Of a DNA stretch of 64,000 nt, positions 27,298 through 34,367 are shown one piece after another (within the stretch, counting starts at the first letter, position 1; the number at the start of each line of letters is the position of its first letter). Under the pieces are notes generated by a model. That model worked only from the letters and a program-made list of their open reading frames with translations. It was not told where the DNA came from and searched no databases. This DNA is from Terrimonas ferruginea DSM 30193 (GTDB lineage Bacteria > Bacteroidota > Bacteroidia > Chitinophagales > Chitinophagaceae). The translations under genes and the position numbers were made by a program. The stretch spans positions 1 to 64,000 of the forward strand of contig NZ_AUDS01000020.1 in assembly GCF_000425585.1 (NCBI RefSeq). Direction: 5' to 3'.

Positions 27298-28500
27298 ATG
27301 CAATTCAAAGACATTATCGGGCAGGAAACGTTAAAGAAGGAACTCGCCGACCTCATGCAGGAAAACCGGCTGGCTCATGCTTTATTGTTTTTGGGAAAAG
27401 AAGGAAGTGGCGCATTATCGCTGGCGATGGCGCTCGCGCAATACGTGGTTTGTGAAAAGGTGAACAATAACAATGCAGCCCCTGCAGGACCTTCGTTATT
27501 TGGTGAAGAACCCGAGCCTGTAGCCAAACCATCCATCTACGACAGTTGCGGCGAATGTGCTGCCTGCGTAAAAGCGGCACAATATGCGCATCCCGATATC
27601 CACTATTCCTATCCGGTGGTTACGAAAAAGCCGGGCAGTCCGCCGGTCAGCACCGATTATATCACAGAGTGGCGCGAGTTCATGAAGGCTTATCCTTATG
27701 GAAATGTTTATGACTGGCTGCAATTCATTGGTGCAGAAAATAAGCAGGGCAATATCACCGCGCATGAATGCAATGAAATCATCCGCAAACTGAATCTTAA
27801 AAGTTTCGAAAGCGTTTACAAGGTGTTGGTGATGTGGTTGCCGGAATACCTGGGCAATGAAGGAAACAAACTGCTTAAACTAATTGAAGAGCCGCCGGCA
27901 AATACTTTATTCATTCTCGTTGCTGAGAACGAATCGATGATCCTGCAAACGATTCTCAGTCGTTGCCAACTGGTAAAAGTGCCCATGCTCGAAACGCGCG
28001 ACATAGAAGCGGCGCTCATCAGCCGCAACAAAACCGATGCATTAGTGGCGCGGCAGGTAGCGCAGGTGAGCGAAGGCAATTATCGTGAAGCGCTGCAGCA
28101 GGTGCAACATGCCGATGAAGACTGGCAGGGTTTGTTAAGAGAATGGCTGAATGCGGTATTGAAAAACGGTCCTGTTGCCCAGACCAAATGGGTGGATGAG
28201 ATCAACAAGTTGGGACGTGAAAAGCAGAAGCAATTCCTGCGTTATTTCAATCACTTGCTGGAACAGGCGGTTCGCCTGCGTGTGTTGGAGGAAACGGCGG
28301 GGCAGTTGATGCCCGAGCGCGAAAAAGATTTTGCTAATCGTTTAAATAAGATTGCCGGCATAGAGCAACAACAGGCAATCATTGAAGAGTTAGACAAAGC
28401 TGCTTACTATATAGAACGCAATGCCAATGGCAAGATGTTGTTTCATGCGCTCACCATTAAGCTGTATCACATTATCAGGGATAAGGTGGTGATGTTGTGA
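27298..28500 (+). CDS. holB: DNA polymerase III delta-prime-like subunit
   Basis: AAA+ clamp-loader component. 400 aa, starting MQFKDIIGQETLKKELADLM. Walker A is degenerate (FLGKEGSGALSLA), as expected for the non-hydrolysing delta-prime. The zinc-site cysteine cluster (CGECAACVKA) and the sensor-1-like FILVAENESMILQTILSRCQ are visible. The stop is followed by GTAAGG-type words. Confidence 0.87.
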   Translation: MQFKDIIGQETLKKELADLMQENRLAHALLFLGKEGSGALSLAMALAQYVVCEKVNNNNAAPAGPSLFGEEPEPVAKPSIYDSCGECAACVKAAQYAHPDIHYSYPVVTKKPGSPPVSTDYITEWREFMKAYPYGNVYDWLQFIGAENKQGNITAHECNEIIRKLNLKSFESVYKVLVMWLPEYLGNEGNKLLKLIEEPPANTLFILVAENESMILQTILSRCQLVKVPMLETRDIEAALISRNKTDALVARQVAQVSEGNYREALQQVQHADEDWQGLLREWLNAVLKNGPVAQTKWVDEINKLGREKQKQFLRYFNHLLEQAVRLRVLEETAGQLMPEREKDFANRLNKIAGIEQQQAIIEELDKAAYYIERNANGKMLFHALTIKLYHIIRDKVVML

Positions 28501-28690
28501 AAGGCTTAAGGTATAGGGCGTAAGGCGTAAGGCAAAAGGTATAAGGCGTAAGGTCCCTCAGGCCGATACTTCGGCCTCCCGAAGGGTGGTCCCTGAGGTC
28601 CTCGAAGAGTGGTCCCTGAGGTCCTCGAAGGGTGGTCCCTGAGGTCCTCGAAGGGTGCGAGTCGGGCACTTTCTTTCCTAATTCAACAAA
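28501..28690. repeat. Repeat cluster after holB
   Basis: Word repeats (GGCGTAAGGC...) at 28501-28555; the 25-bp hairpin repeat (copy 2) at 28560-28584; and three copies of a 23-bp unit containing TGGTCCCTGAGGTCCTCGAAG from about 28585 to 28655, of the REP type. No coding sequence is evident. Confidence 0.85.
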
Positions 28691-28754
28691 AAATTCAGGC
28701 TGTCAATTACTATACGAAAAAACGAGCACATTAAAATGCTAAAAATAGTAGTAT

Positions 28755-28775
28755 TTATAATTCATTGAATTATAA
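28755..28775. promoter_or_regulatory. Inverted repeat, possible operator of the XRE regulator
   Basis: Perfect arms TTATAATT / AATTATAA around CATTG, 84 bp before the XRE/ImmA start in an A/T-rich zone. A self-binding site is inferred only. Confidence 0.35.
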
Positions 28776-28834
28776 TAAATAAACATACATAAAAGATATT
28801 TGTTACTTTTTTTTAGTTTTTACAAATAAACGGA

Positions 28835-28842
28835 TAACTTTG
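28835..28842 (+). promoter_or_regulatory. -7 box (TAACTTTG) for the XRE/ImmA gene
   Basis: Perfect TAnnTTTG ending 16 nt before the ATG at 28859. Confidence 0.5.
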
Positions 28843-28858
28843 GAAGAGCAACCTTTCC

Positions 28859-29884
28859 ATGAAAGTTATCAATCCCCGTATGATCGTTTTGGCCCGTGAA
28901 TCACGCGGCATGACGCAGCAGGAACTGGCGGGCAAAATCGATTCTTACAAGGTAAATATCTCGCGTTTGGAAAGAGGACAAGCCGATGTCAACGACGAAT
29001 TATTAGAGCGTTTGTCGGAGGCCACCGGCTACCCCGTACAGTTTTTTTATCAGCCCGGCGAACCATTGCCTTTATATATGGCCTACCGGAAACGACAGCA
29101 TGTGCCAGCCGCCGTATTGAACCCGATCGAGGCCCAGGTGAATATTGTCCGGTTGAATGTTGAATTGCTGACAACCTTGCGCAACATGGCTCCGCCACAA
29201 TTACCCTTGTATGATCCCGGGAATCCGGCTAAAGCAGCGGCCCTGCTTCGCAAAGAATGGTTGTTGCCCGCGGGGCCGGTAGGAGAACTGATGTCTTTAC
29301 TCGAGCGGAAAGGCATCATGATCCACGAACTCGACTTCAATACCACGCGTGTCGACAGCCGCAGCCTTACCACGGAGAATGGTTTTCCGCTGATCATACT
29401 CAATACAGTATTGACCGGCGACCGTCAACGTTTTTCGCTGGCTTATGAATTAGGGCACCTGGTACTGCACCGGGGATTGACGCCGGATCCTGAGAGCAAC
29501 ATATCTCACAATGCCAATGTATTTGCTGCGGCCTTCCTCATGCCAGAAGAAGATATCCGTCCTGATTTTGTGCAGGGAATAACGTTGCCGCTGCTGGCGA
29601 CGTTGAAAAAGAAATGGCAGGTGTCGATGATATCCTTATTATATCGTGCGGATGATCTCGGTTTCATCACTGCCAATCAGAAACGTTATCTGCTGCAGCA
29701 ATTCAATCAGCAGGACATCAGAAGGCATGAACCCGAAGAGCTGGAGGTGCAACCGGAAACACCCGGTTCACTTCATCTGCTGACGGAAGAATACAGGAAC
29801 CGGCAGGGATTGGGCGTAATGGAAATGGCCGCTTTGTTATCACTCGATGTAAGTGAATATATCGGATGGTACACACGCGCATGA
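28859..29884 (+). CDS. XRE-family HTH regulator with ImmA/IrrE-like domain
   Basis: 341 aa. An HTH_XRE domain occupies residues ~5-62 (ESRGMTQQELAGKIDSYKVN, ISRLERG). An ImmA/IrrE (M78-type) metallopeptidase-like domain follows (~120-260). The zinc motif, normally HExxH, reads SLAYELGHLVLH: Tyr196 replaces the first histidine, while Glu197, His200 and a trailing His204 remain. ImmA-type proteins in phages, ICEs and the IrrE/DdrO system relieve repression by cleaving a repressor. With an altered site this protein may bind rather than cut. It is the first gene of the accessory island. Confidence 0.88.
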   Translation: MKVINPRMIVLARESRGMTQQELAGKIDSYKVNISRLERGQADVNDELLERLSEATGYPVQFFYQPGEPLPLYMAYRKRQHVPAAVLNPIEAQVNIVRLNVELLTTLRNMAPPQLPLYDPGNPAKAAALLRKEWLLPAGPVGELMSLLERKGIMIHELDFNTTRVDSRSLTTENGFPLIILNTVLTGDRQRFSLAYELGHLVLHRGLTPDPESNISHNANVFAAAFLMPEEDIRPDFVQGITLPLLATLKKKWQVSMISLLYRADDLGFITANQKRYLLQQFNQQDIRRHEPEELEVQPETPGSLHLLTEEYRNRQGLGVMEMAALLSLDVSEYIGWYTRA

Positions 29885-29904
29885 TTATGTAAAAAACTAA
29901 AACG

Positions 29905-30126
29905 ATGATAGTGATGAGCAAAGAGAGAAAGGTGGTGGAAACAAAGGTGTACAGCATTGGTGAACTGGCGCAACTGTATGAAATCAGTGTGCGTACCATG
30001 AACCGCTGGCTGAAGCCGCATGACGAAGTGATCGGTAAAAGAGTAGGAAGGTTTTACACTGTAAGACAGGTGTCCATTATTTTCGACAAGCTCGGATTGC
30101 CCAAAGACTATGAGGCCGGCTATTGA
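29905..30126 (+). CDS. Small helix-turn-helix DNA-binding protein
   Basis: 73 aa (or 70 from MSKERK). The segment KVYSIGELAQLYEISVRTMN and RWLKPHDEVIGKRVGRFYT looks like an HTH of the MerR/excisionase size, close to the whole protein. It starts 20 bp after the XRE/ImmA gene, so the two are probably co-transcribed regulators of the island. Confidence 0.78.
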   Translation: MIVMSKERKVVETKVYSIGELAQLYEISVRTMNRWLKPHDEVIGKRVGRFYTVRQVSIIFDKLGLPKDYEAGY

Positions 30127-30153
30127 AGGAGAATGATTGTTAATTGGATGAAG

Positions 30154-30175
30154 CCACTGCGAAGTGGTTTTTTTT
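30154..30175 (+). terminator. Terminator of the two-regulator unit
   Basis: CCACT-GCGA-AGTGG hairpin plus eight T, 27 nt after the HTH gene stop. It shows that the next gene begins at 30202, not at the open-frame ATG at 30133. Confidence 0.8.
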
Positions 30176-30201
30176 ATGTGCGGAATCGGTATCTTGACGG
30201 C

Positions 30202-30465
30202 ATGTCGGATAAGCTGATCGCATTGGCAGATAAACTAAATGAAATGGGCTACTGGGCTATTTATCGTCCGGGAGTCGACATCTTATTTTGTACTGTTCAC
30301 ACCCAGGATGAACAGGAAGCGACTGAAATGATGACACACTTAACACTGGATGAAGGAAAATACCAGTTCACTTATTTTAGCGATCAGCTACCTGTTATCA
30401 TAGAGTTTGATACAGAAGATGAATTATTATCTTTTATAGAAGAACATTATTGGAAGGAAAATTAA
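30202..30465 (+). CDS. Orphan 87-residue protein
   Basis: MSDKLIALADKLNEMGYWAI and the following 67 residues; acidic C-terminus ending IEEHYWKEN. No family recognised. The start at 30202 is preferred because an intrinsic terminator sits between the upstream in-frame ATG at 30133 and this point. A terminator follows directly at 30465-30486. It resembles a small effector or immunity protein in size, but that is not supported by motifs. Confidence 0.6.
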   Translation: MSDKLIALADKLNEMGYWAIYRPGVDILFCTVHTQDEQEATEMMTHLTLDEGKYQFTYFSDQLPVIIEFDTEDELLSFIEEHYWKEN

Positions 30466-30486
30466 CCGCCGCCCGGCGGTTTTTTT
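30465..30486 (+). terminator. Terminator before toxin operon
   Basis: CCGCC-GCCC-GGCGG stem then seven T. A very similar terminator is at 32829-32850; both precede the duplicated promoter cassette. Confidence 0.8.
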
Positions 30487-30490
30487 ATGC

Positions 30491-30600
30491 CCGAAACTTC
30501 CTGTTTCTACGCATTTATTCCTTTGCCTTCCTTTTGCTGCGCATACGTGCGCAAACCTGCCCAAACCGGACAACGACCCCTCTCTGCGGTAGTATGTTTG
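30491..30600 (+). promoter_or_regulatory. Promoter cassette, copy A (toxin operon)
   Basis: Shares two conserved blocks with copy B: 30491-30520 (CCGAAAC..CCTGTTTCTACG..) and 30552-30600 (CAAACCTGCyCAAACCGGAC..), ending in the perfect -7 box TATGTTTG (30593-30600). The ~30-bp variable middle holds an inverted repeat with TGCGCA arms around TACG. The ATG of the toxin gene is 16 nt after the box. Confidence 0.85.
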
Positions 30601-30616
30601 TTTGAAACTACGAGCC

Positions 30617-32323
30617 ATGGGTCAATCTTTTACTTCCCCGTTCAGGGATAGTGACTTCGGGGAATACTGGGATCTTGCAGAACGGTATGAACGGAATACG
30701 CAGGCGCACATAGATGGTGGCGCCCGCAATGAGCGCCGGAATAATTCTCCGATTGATGAAGCGAGAACGGCATTGGTGATGCGGTCGTCAGAAGCCAATC
30801 TCCATGAAACACATAAAAATCTGATAGCAGAGCCTGCGGAGATCATAGCCTTCATCAGTCTCAACGAAACGGAAGCTAAAAAAGTGATCAGCCGGTACGC
30901 CGGTACTATGCGTAGCACAGATACGCTGGAAGAATTCTCGGGTTTTAATCACCTCCTGGTAGAAAAATTTGTAAGCGTTGGTCTTGGTTACAAGTTAACG
31001 TCGCTGGAATACAACCAGGAAGATTTTTCGAAACTGACAGAAATCCTACTACAATGGCTGTTTCCCTATTCTGAACTGGTACAGCAACATTACTTCAATG
31101 ATGTTTATACACTCGTAAAAAAAGAATACGACTCGCAGCATGGCGAAGAGTTAAATACCGTACAACAGATCATTCTATTTGTTGCCAGGTTGTTACAATT
31201 ACCCAAAGACCTGCTGGTTTTTTTACTGAAGAAACTTGCGGTCCTTCTAAATGAACTTAAGCTGGAAAACAAGCGGTATTGGTTGCCCGGAAACAGGAAT
31301 GAAAAAGGACGGCTTGATTATACACCTTTGCTGCCGGTCAATATTCAGGGACCTTATGAGCTGGTGGAAAAGGCATTCTCGAAGATTGATTCGGTGATTA
31401 CTTTATTCCTGGGTGAACCGCATGATGAGGTGGATGATCCGGATAAGAAAGGAGTGCTTGCTTTTCTGCGTCACTACTATGGTGAGATAAGAAAAACACT
31501 CCGGGAGTTCAACGGGGTAGTAAAAGAACTGGTCACTACTTTACAGGAAGCCGTCTATATCCTCAATGCATTTATCGTTGGCATTTACAATGGCGTAATC
31601 AATGTGGTGACAGGTTTTATACGGCTGGTTGCCGTTGTATTGGATTTGATGGATGCGGAGCGACTCCGGCTGTTCCTGGAGGGATTGAAAAAACTGCGGG
31701 CACAGATCCGCGAGAAAGGTTTTCTCACGTTCATGAAAACAGTGCTGAGTCAGCTCATCAGTGAGTTGAAGAAACGGTATTCGTCCGACAAGGGCATTTA
31801 CGAACTGGCCAAAAACCTGGGTGAAGATCTGGCGGAGCTGATTGTGGATACAATTATAGCGCTGGCTACGGGAGGCGCGACGATTATAGATAAGATTAAA
31901 GTATTTTTGAAAGGATTATTGGAGCTCATCCGGAATCCGAAGAAGAAGTTGTCGGACGTTGCAGATTATTTGAAGAGGAAGGGCTTCGCCATCAAAAAGA
32001 GGATCAAGGAATTCAAGGTCGAGGACCTGCTGAAGTGGGACAAGGAAGACTGGATGGCGGCGAGGATTCTTCAGTTTAGCGACGACGGAGAAGCGTTTCG
32101 AAACGCAATTAAATTGCGTCAGCGACCCGAAGAAAATTTGCTTAATATTGTCACGCATGGATCACCCAGAAGCATTATGTATGAAGGTCGATGGGTGAAG
32201 GCTGAAGAATATGCACGAATACTTAGACAGGAAGGTTGGATCGATGGAATGCCGATCCGACTGGTAGCCTGTCCTCAGGAGTTTCATCAAAAGGCTTTGC
32301 CGCAAAGCTTGCCAAACTCTTGA
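30617..32323 (+). CDS. Toxin-like polymorphic protein, frameshifted near the C-terminus
   Basis: Reading frame from ATG 30617; the C-terminal ~15 residues are out of frame. Residues ~60-330 are helical and unfamiliar. A hydrophobic region at ~315-345 (ILNAFIVGIYNGVINVVTGF) and the segment YELAKNLGEDLAELIVDTII are shared with the second toxin at 37816, so both have a common N-terminal/translocation part. The C-terminal domain has NIVTHGSP (His514) and RLVACPQ (Cys552), which fits a clan CD (caspase/C80-like) His-Cys layout. One G appears missing at about 32278, so the frame then ends after a wrong tail. Immunity gene downstream. Confidence 0.6.
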   Translation: MGQSFTSPFRDSDFGEYWDLAERYERNTQAHIDGGARNERRNNSPIDEARTALVMRSSEANLHETHKNLIAEPAEIIAFISLNETEAKKVISRYAGTMRSTDTLEEFSGFNHLLVEKFVSVGLGYKLTSLEYNQEDFSKLTEILLQWLFPYSELVQQHYFNDVYTLVKKEYDSQHGEELNTVQQIILFVARLLQLPKDLLVFLLKKLAVLLNELKLENKRYWLPGNRNEKGRLDYTPLLPVNIQGPYELVEKAFSKIDSVITLFLGEPHDEVDDPDKKGVLAFLRHYYGEIRKTLREFNGVVKELVTTLQEAVYILNAFIVGIYNGVINVVTGFIRLVAVVLDLMDAERLRLFLEGLKKLRAQIREKGFLTFMKTVLSQLISELKKRYSSDKGIYELAKNLGEDLAELIVDTIIALATGGATIIDKIKVFLKGLLELIRNPKKKLSDVADYLKRKGFAIKKRIKEFKVEDLLKWDKEDWMAARILQFSDDGEAFRNAIKLRQRPEENLLNIVTHGSPRSIMYEGRWVKAEEYARILRQEGWIDGMPIRLVACPQEFHQKALPQSLPNS

Positions 32324-32421
32324 ATGTTGAAGTGGAAGCTCCAACTAAGCGCGTTGCTGTCGATGATTTTGGTGATTTTATTCATGACGATAAAGGAAAA
32401 TTTGTAACATTTAAACCATAG
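32276..32421 (+). pseudogene. Out-of-frame remainder of the toxin C-terminus
   Basis: The +1 frame continues the domain: GVSSKGFAAKLAKLLNVEVE then APTKRVAVDDFGDF and KGKFVTFKP, with a stop at 32419-32421. Joined to the upstream frame by one inserted base, it yields a smooth C-terminus. The missing G is in a GG run (32278-32279), so either a real inactivating deletion or an assembly error is possible. Confidence 0.7.
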
Positions 32422-32426
32422 TACTA

Positions 32427-32807
32427 ATGAAATTCGTTGGATTTATAGCAGAACATGCAAAAGACCCGTTTGCTCAGAAAAGATCTTATTATTTCAAAGA
32501 GAAAGATATTAATCCGAATAAAGACGATGTATTAGCCTATCTAAAAAGAGGAGAATTGTGCGTACCCTTAATGGGCGGAGCGGAAGATGTCGATGAAGAA
32601 ATGATTGGCCTGATATCCATTTATACTGATGGCGAATGGCTATGGCCGAAATATTTTATCAATTATCTGGAGAAGTATCCCAACTTCAAAATCGAGGAAG
32701 AATTCGTGCAACACGTGCTTAAAAATAGGGCCAAAGAAGTCACGGTAACAGAAGAAGAGGTTTCCAAACTAGAGAAGGAATTTTACCGGATTGCCGGCTT
32801 TAAATAA
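32427..32807 (+). CDS. Putative immunity protein for toxin 1
   Basis: 126 aa, starts 6 bp after the toxin remainder. Contains GEWLWPKYFINYLEKYPNFK and an acidic C-terminal helix (VTEEEVSKLEKEFYRIAGFK). No family recognised with certainty. Position directly after the toxin and before a terminator is the basis for the immunity role. Confidence 0.6.
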   Translation: MKFVGFIAEHAKDPFAQKRSYYFKEKDINPNKDDVLAYLKRGELCVPLMGGAEDVDEEMIGLISIYTDGEWLWPKYFINYLEKYPNFKIEEEFVQHVLKNRAKEVTVTEEEVSKLEKEFYRIAGFK

Positions 32808-32828
32808 TCTCCCATAACGTCAGTCATA

Positions 32829-32850
32829 ACCGCCACCCGGCGGTTTTTTT
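32829..32850 (+). terminator. Terminator after immunity gene 1
   Basis: CCGCC-ACCC-GGCGG stem and T-run, near-identical to 30465-30486. Confidence 0.8.
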
Positions 32851-32854
32851 GTGT

Positions 32855-32954
32855 CCGAAACCTCCTGTTTCTACGCATTTATTCTTTTAACTACACATAG
32901 TTACCCAAACCTGCTCAAACCGGACAACGACCCCTCTGTGCGATAGTATGTTTG
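32855..32954 (+). promoter_or_regulatory. Promoter cassette, copy B (lysis and large-protein operon)
   Basis: Same two conserved blocks as copy A at 32855-32884 and 32906-32954, ending in TATGTTTG (32947-32954). The variable middle is a different inverted repeat (AACTA-CACA-TAGTT). Precedes the amidase ATG by 38 nt. Confidence 0.85.
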
Positions 32955-32992
32955 TGTTGTAATCAACGACGAATACAACTAAACAAAACAGC

Positions 32993-33427
32993 ATGAAAAG
33001 AGATATCAGATACATCGTGGTGCATTGCACGGCCACGCCTCCTCACACGCAGATTTCCAGCATTCAAAATTACTGGCAGACCAAACTCGGATGGAAGAAT
33101 CCCGGCTACCACTACATCATCAAACGCAATGGAGAGGTGGTGATGCTGCAACCCGAAAGCCGCGTGGCCAATGGCGCCAAAGGCTACAACGAGCATGCTG
33201 TTCACGTTTCCTATATCGGTGGGGTGGATGCGACCAACAAACCGGCTGACAACCGCACCGATGAACAAAAACAGACCTTGTTCAATATGCTGATCAGCCT
33301 TTCGGAACGCTATCCTTCGGCCGTTATTCTCGGGCACCGCGATCTGCCCGGTGTGATCAAGGCCTGCCCTTCGTTCGACGTAATGAAATGGCTGGCAACT
33401 TATGAACCTGTACTTAATCCCGATTAA
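32993..33427 (+). CDS. N-acetylmuramoyl-L-alanine amidase (Amidase_2)
   Basis: 144 aa, no signal peptide, like phage endolysins. Cuts the amide between MurNAc and L-Ala. Zinc ligands are apparent: first His in IVVHCTAT, then YHYIIKRNGEV, and the HRDLPGVIKACPSFDV segment with the final cysteine as in T7 lysozyme-type enzymes. First gene of the operon begun by cassette B; probably the lysin of the release set. Confidence 0.93.
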   Translation: MKRDIRYIVVHCTATPPHTQISSIQNYWQTKLGWKNPGYHYIIKRNGEVVMLQPESRVANGAKGYNEHAVHVSYIGGVDATNKPADNRTDEQKQTLFNMLISLSERYPSAVILGHRDLPGVIKACPSFDVMKWLATYEPVLNPD

Positions 33428-33450
33428 TCAATCTTTAACTACCTACCGCT

Positions 33451-33687
33451 ATGAAAGCTTTTTTACAACAATTATTCAAAGACAAGAACGGCAACTTCAG
33501 CCTCCGCGAATTTGCCACTGCTTTGTTCCTGCTCGTGGTTACCGTGAGCTGGGCGGCAGAACAGTTTTTCCACCTCCACATGCCGGAGTACATGTTCTAC
33601 ACATTCGCCACCATGATCGGAACAGGCTGCTTCGGTTATTCGATAGAACGTAAAACCATAAAAAACGAAAAAGATGAAAATCAATAA
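33451..33687 (+). CDS. Small two-TM protein, holin-like
   Basis: 78 aa. Two TM helices (FATALFLLVVTVSWAAEQFF, EYMFYTFATMIGTGCFGYSI) separated by a short turn; charged C-terminus. Placement straight after the amidase and before a spanin-like gene supports a holin or lysin-export role. It overlaps the next gene by 14 bp. Not proven by motif alone. Confidence 0.6.
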   Translation: MKAFLQQLFKDKNGNFSLREFATALFLLVVTVSWAAEQFFHLHMPEYMFYTFATMIGTGCFGYSIERKTIKNEKDENQ

Positions 33688-34252
33688 ATACACACTCTTG
33701 CTGGCCGGAGGATTGATGGCGGGCGCGGCAACAGGCTATCTCTTTACCTGCAACCAGTCACCTGTTTACCCAAAGGTGAACGATATCCGTAAAGCTGTTG
33801 AGAAAAACGAAGCTGCATTCAATAAAAGGATAGCCGCTGTGCATACAGAAGAAAACAAGGCAGCGCTGAACCTGGCTGCCACAAAAAGCAAGCTGGAACA
33901 AACCACCTCGCAAAAACAGGAACTGTATAAAACACTCAAAGAAGTAGTGGTCAGTAATGTGGCTGATACTTTCATCGCTGTTGTCAATGAGTCGGATAGT
34001 TTGTTCCGCCAGGTCATTCACCAGCAGGACACATTGCTGAACATAAAAGATACGCTCATCGCCGTTCATCAGTCTGCTTATGCATCCTTGCGCGCATCTT
34101 TTGATCAGAGTTGGCAGCAACAGGAAGCTTTGCTTCACATAGACAAACAACTGACGAAGGACTTGAAGAAACAGCGACGCAAAACAAAACTGGTGGCCGT
34201 GTCTTCCCTGATTGTAACCGGACTGATGGCCGGATACCTGATCAGCCGCTAA
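33674..34252 (+). CDS. Spanin-like membrane protein with coiled coil
   Basis: 192 aa. An N-terminal hydrophobic segment (LLLAGGLMAGAATGYLFTC) ends in a cysteine; the lipobox is imperfect (LFTC). A long helix/coiled-coil part (~35-165) follows, then a C-terminal TM (VAVSSLIVTGLMAGYLISR). A lipid anchor or outer TM plus a C-terminal TM is the layout of unimolecular spanins, which fuse outer and inner membranes in phage lysis. Assigned by topology and context only. Confidence 0.5.
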   Translation: MKINKYTLLLAGGLMAGAATGYLFTCNQSPVYPKVNDIRKAVEKNEAAFNKRIAAVHTEENKAALNLAATKSKLEQTTSQKQELYKTLKEVVVSNVADTFIAVVNESDSLFRQVIHQQDTLLNIKDTLIAVHQSAYASLRASFDQSWQQQEALLHIDKQLTKDLKKQRRKTKLVAVSSLIVTGLMAGYLISR

Positions 34253-34367
34253 GCAACCCATTTCCTTAAAAGAATAAAAAAATAACCTGCCGAGCGGGAC
34301 CAGGAATCCTATGCCCGCACGAGCCGGTGCCAACCATCTTTTTTCATTTATAAAAACAAAAACAAAC

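Noticed and set aside
28585-28655. Possible CRISPR array
   Set aside because: Units of 23 bp repeat with no unique spacers between them, and no cas genes; REP-type tandem instead.
30133-30201. Upstream ATG for the 87-residue orphan gene
   Set aside because: An intrinsic terminator (30154-30175) lies between this ATG and the rest of the frame.
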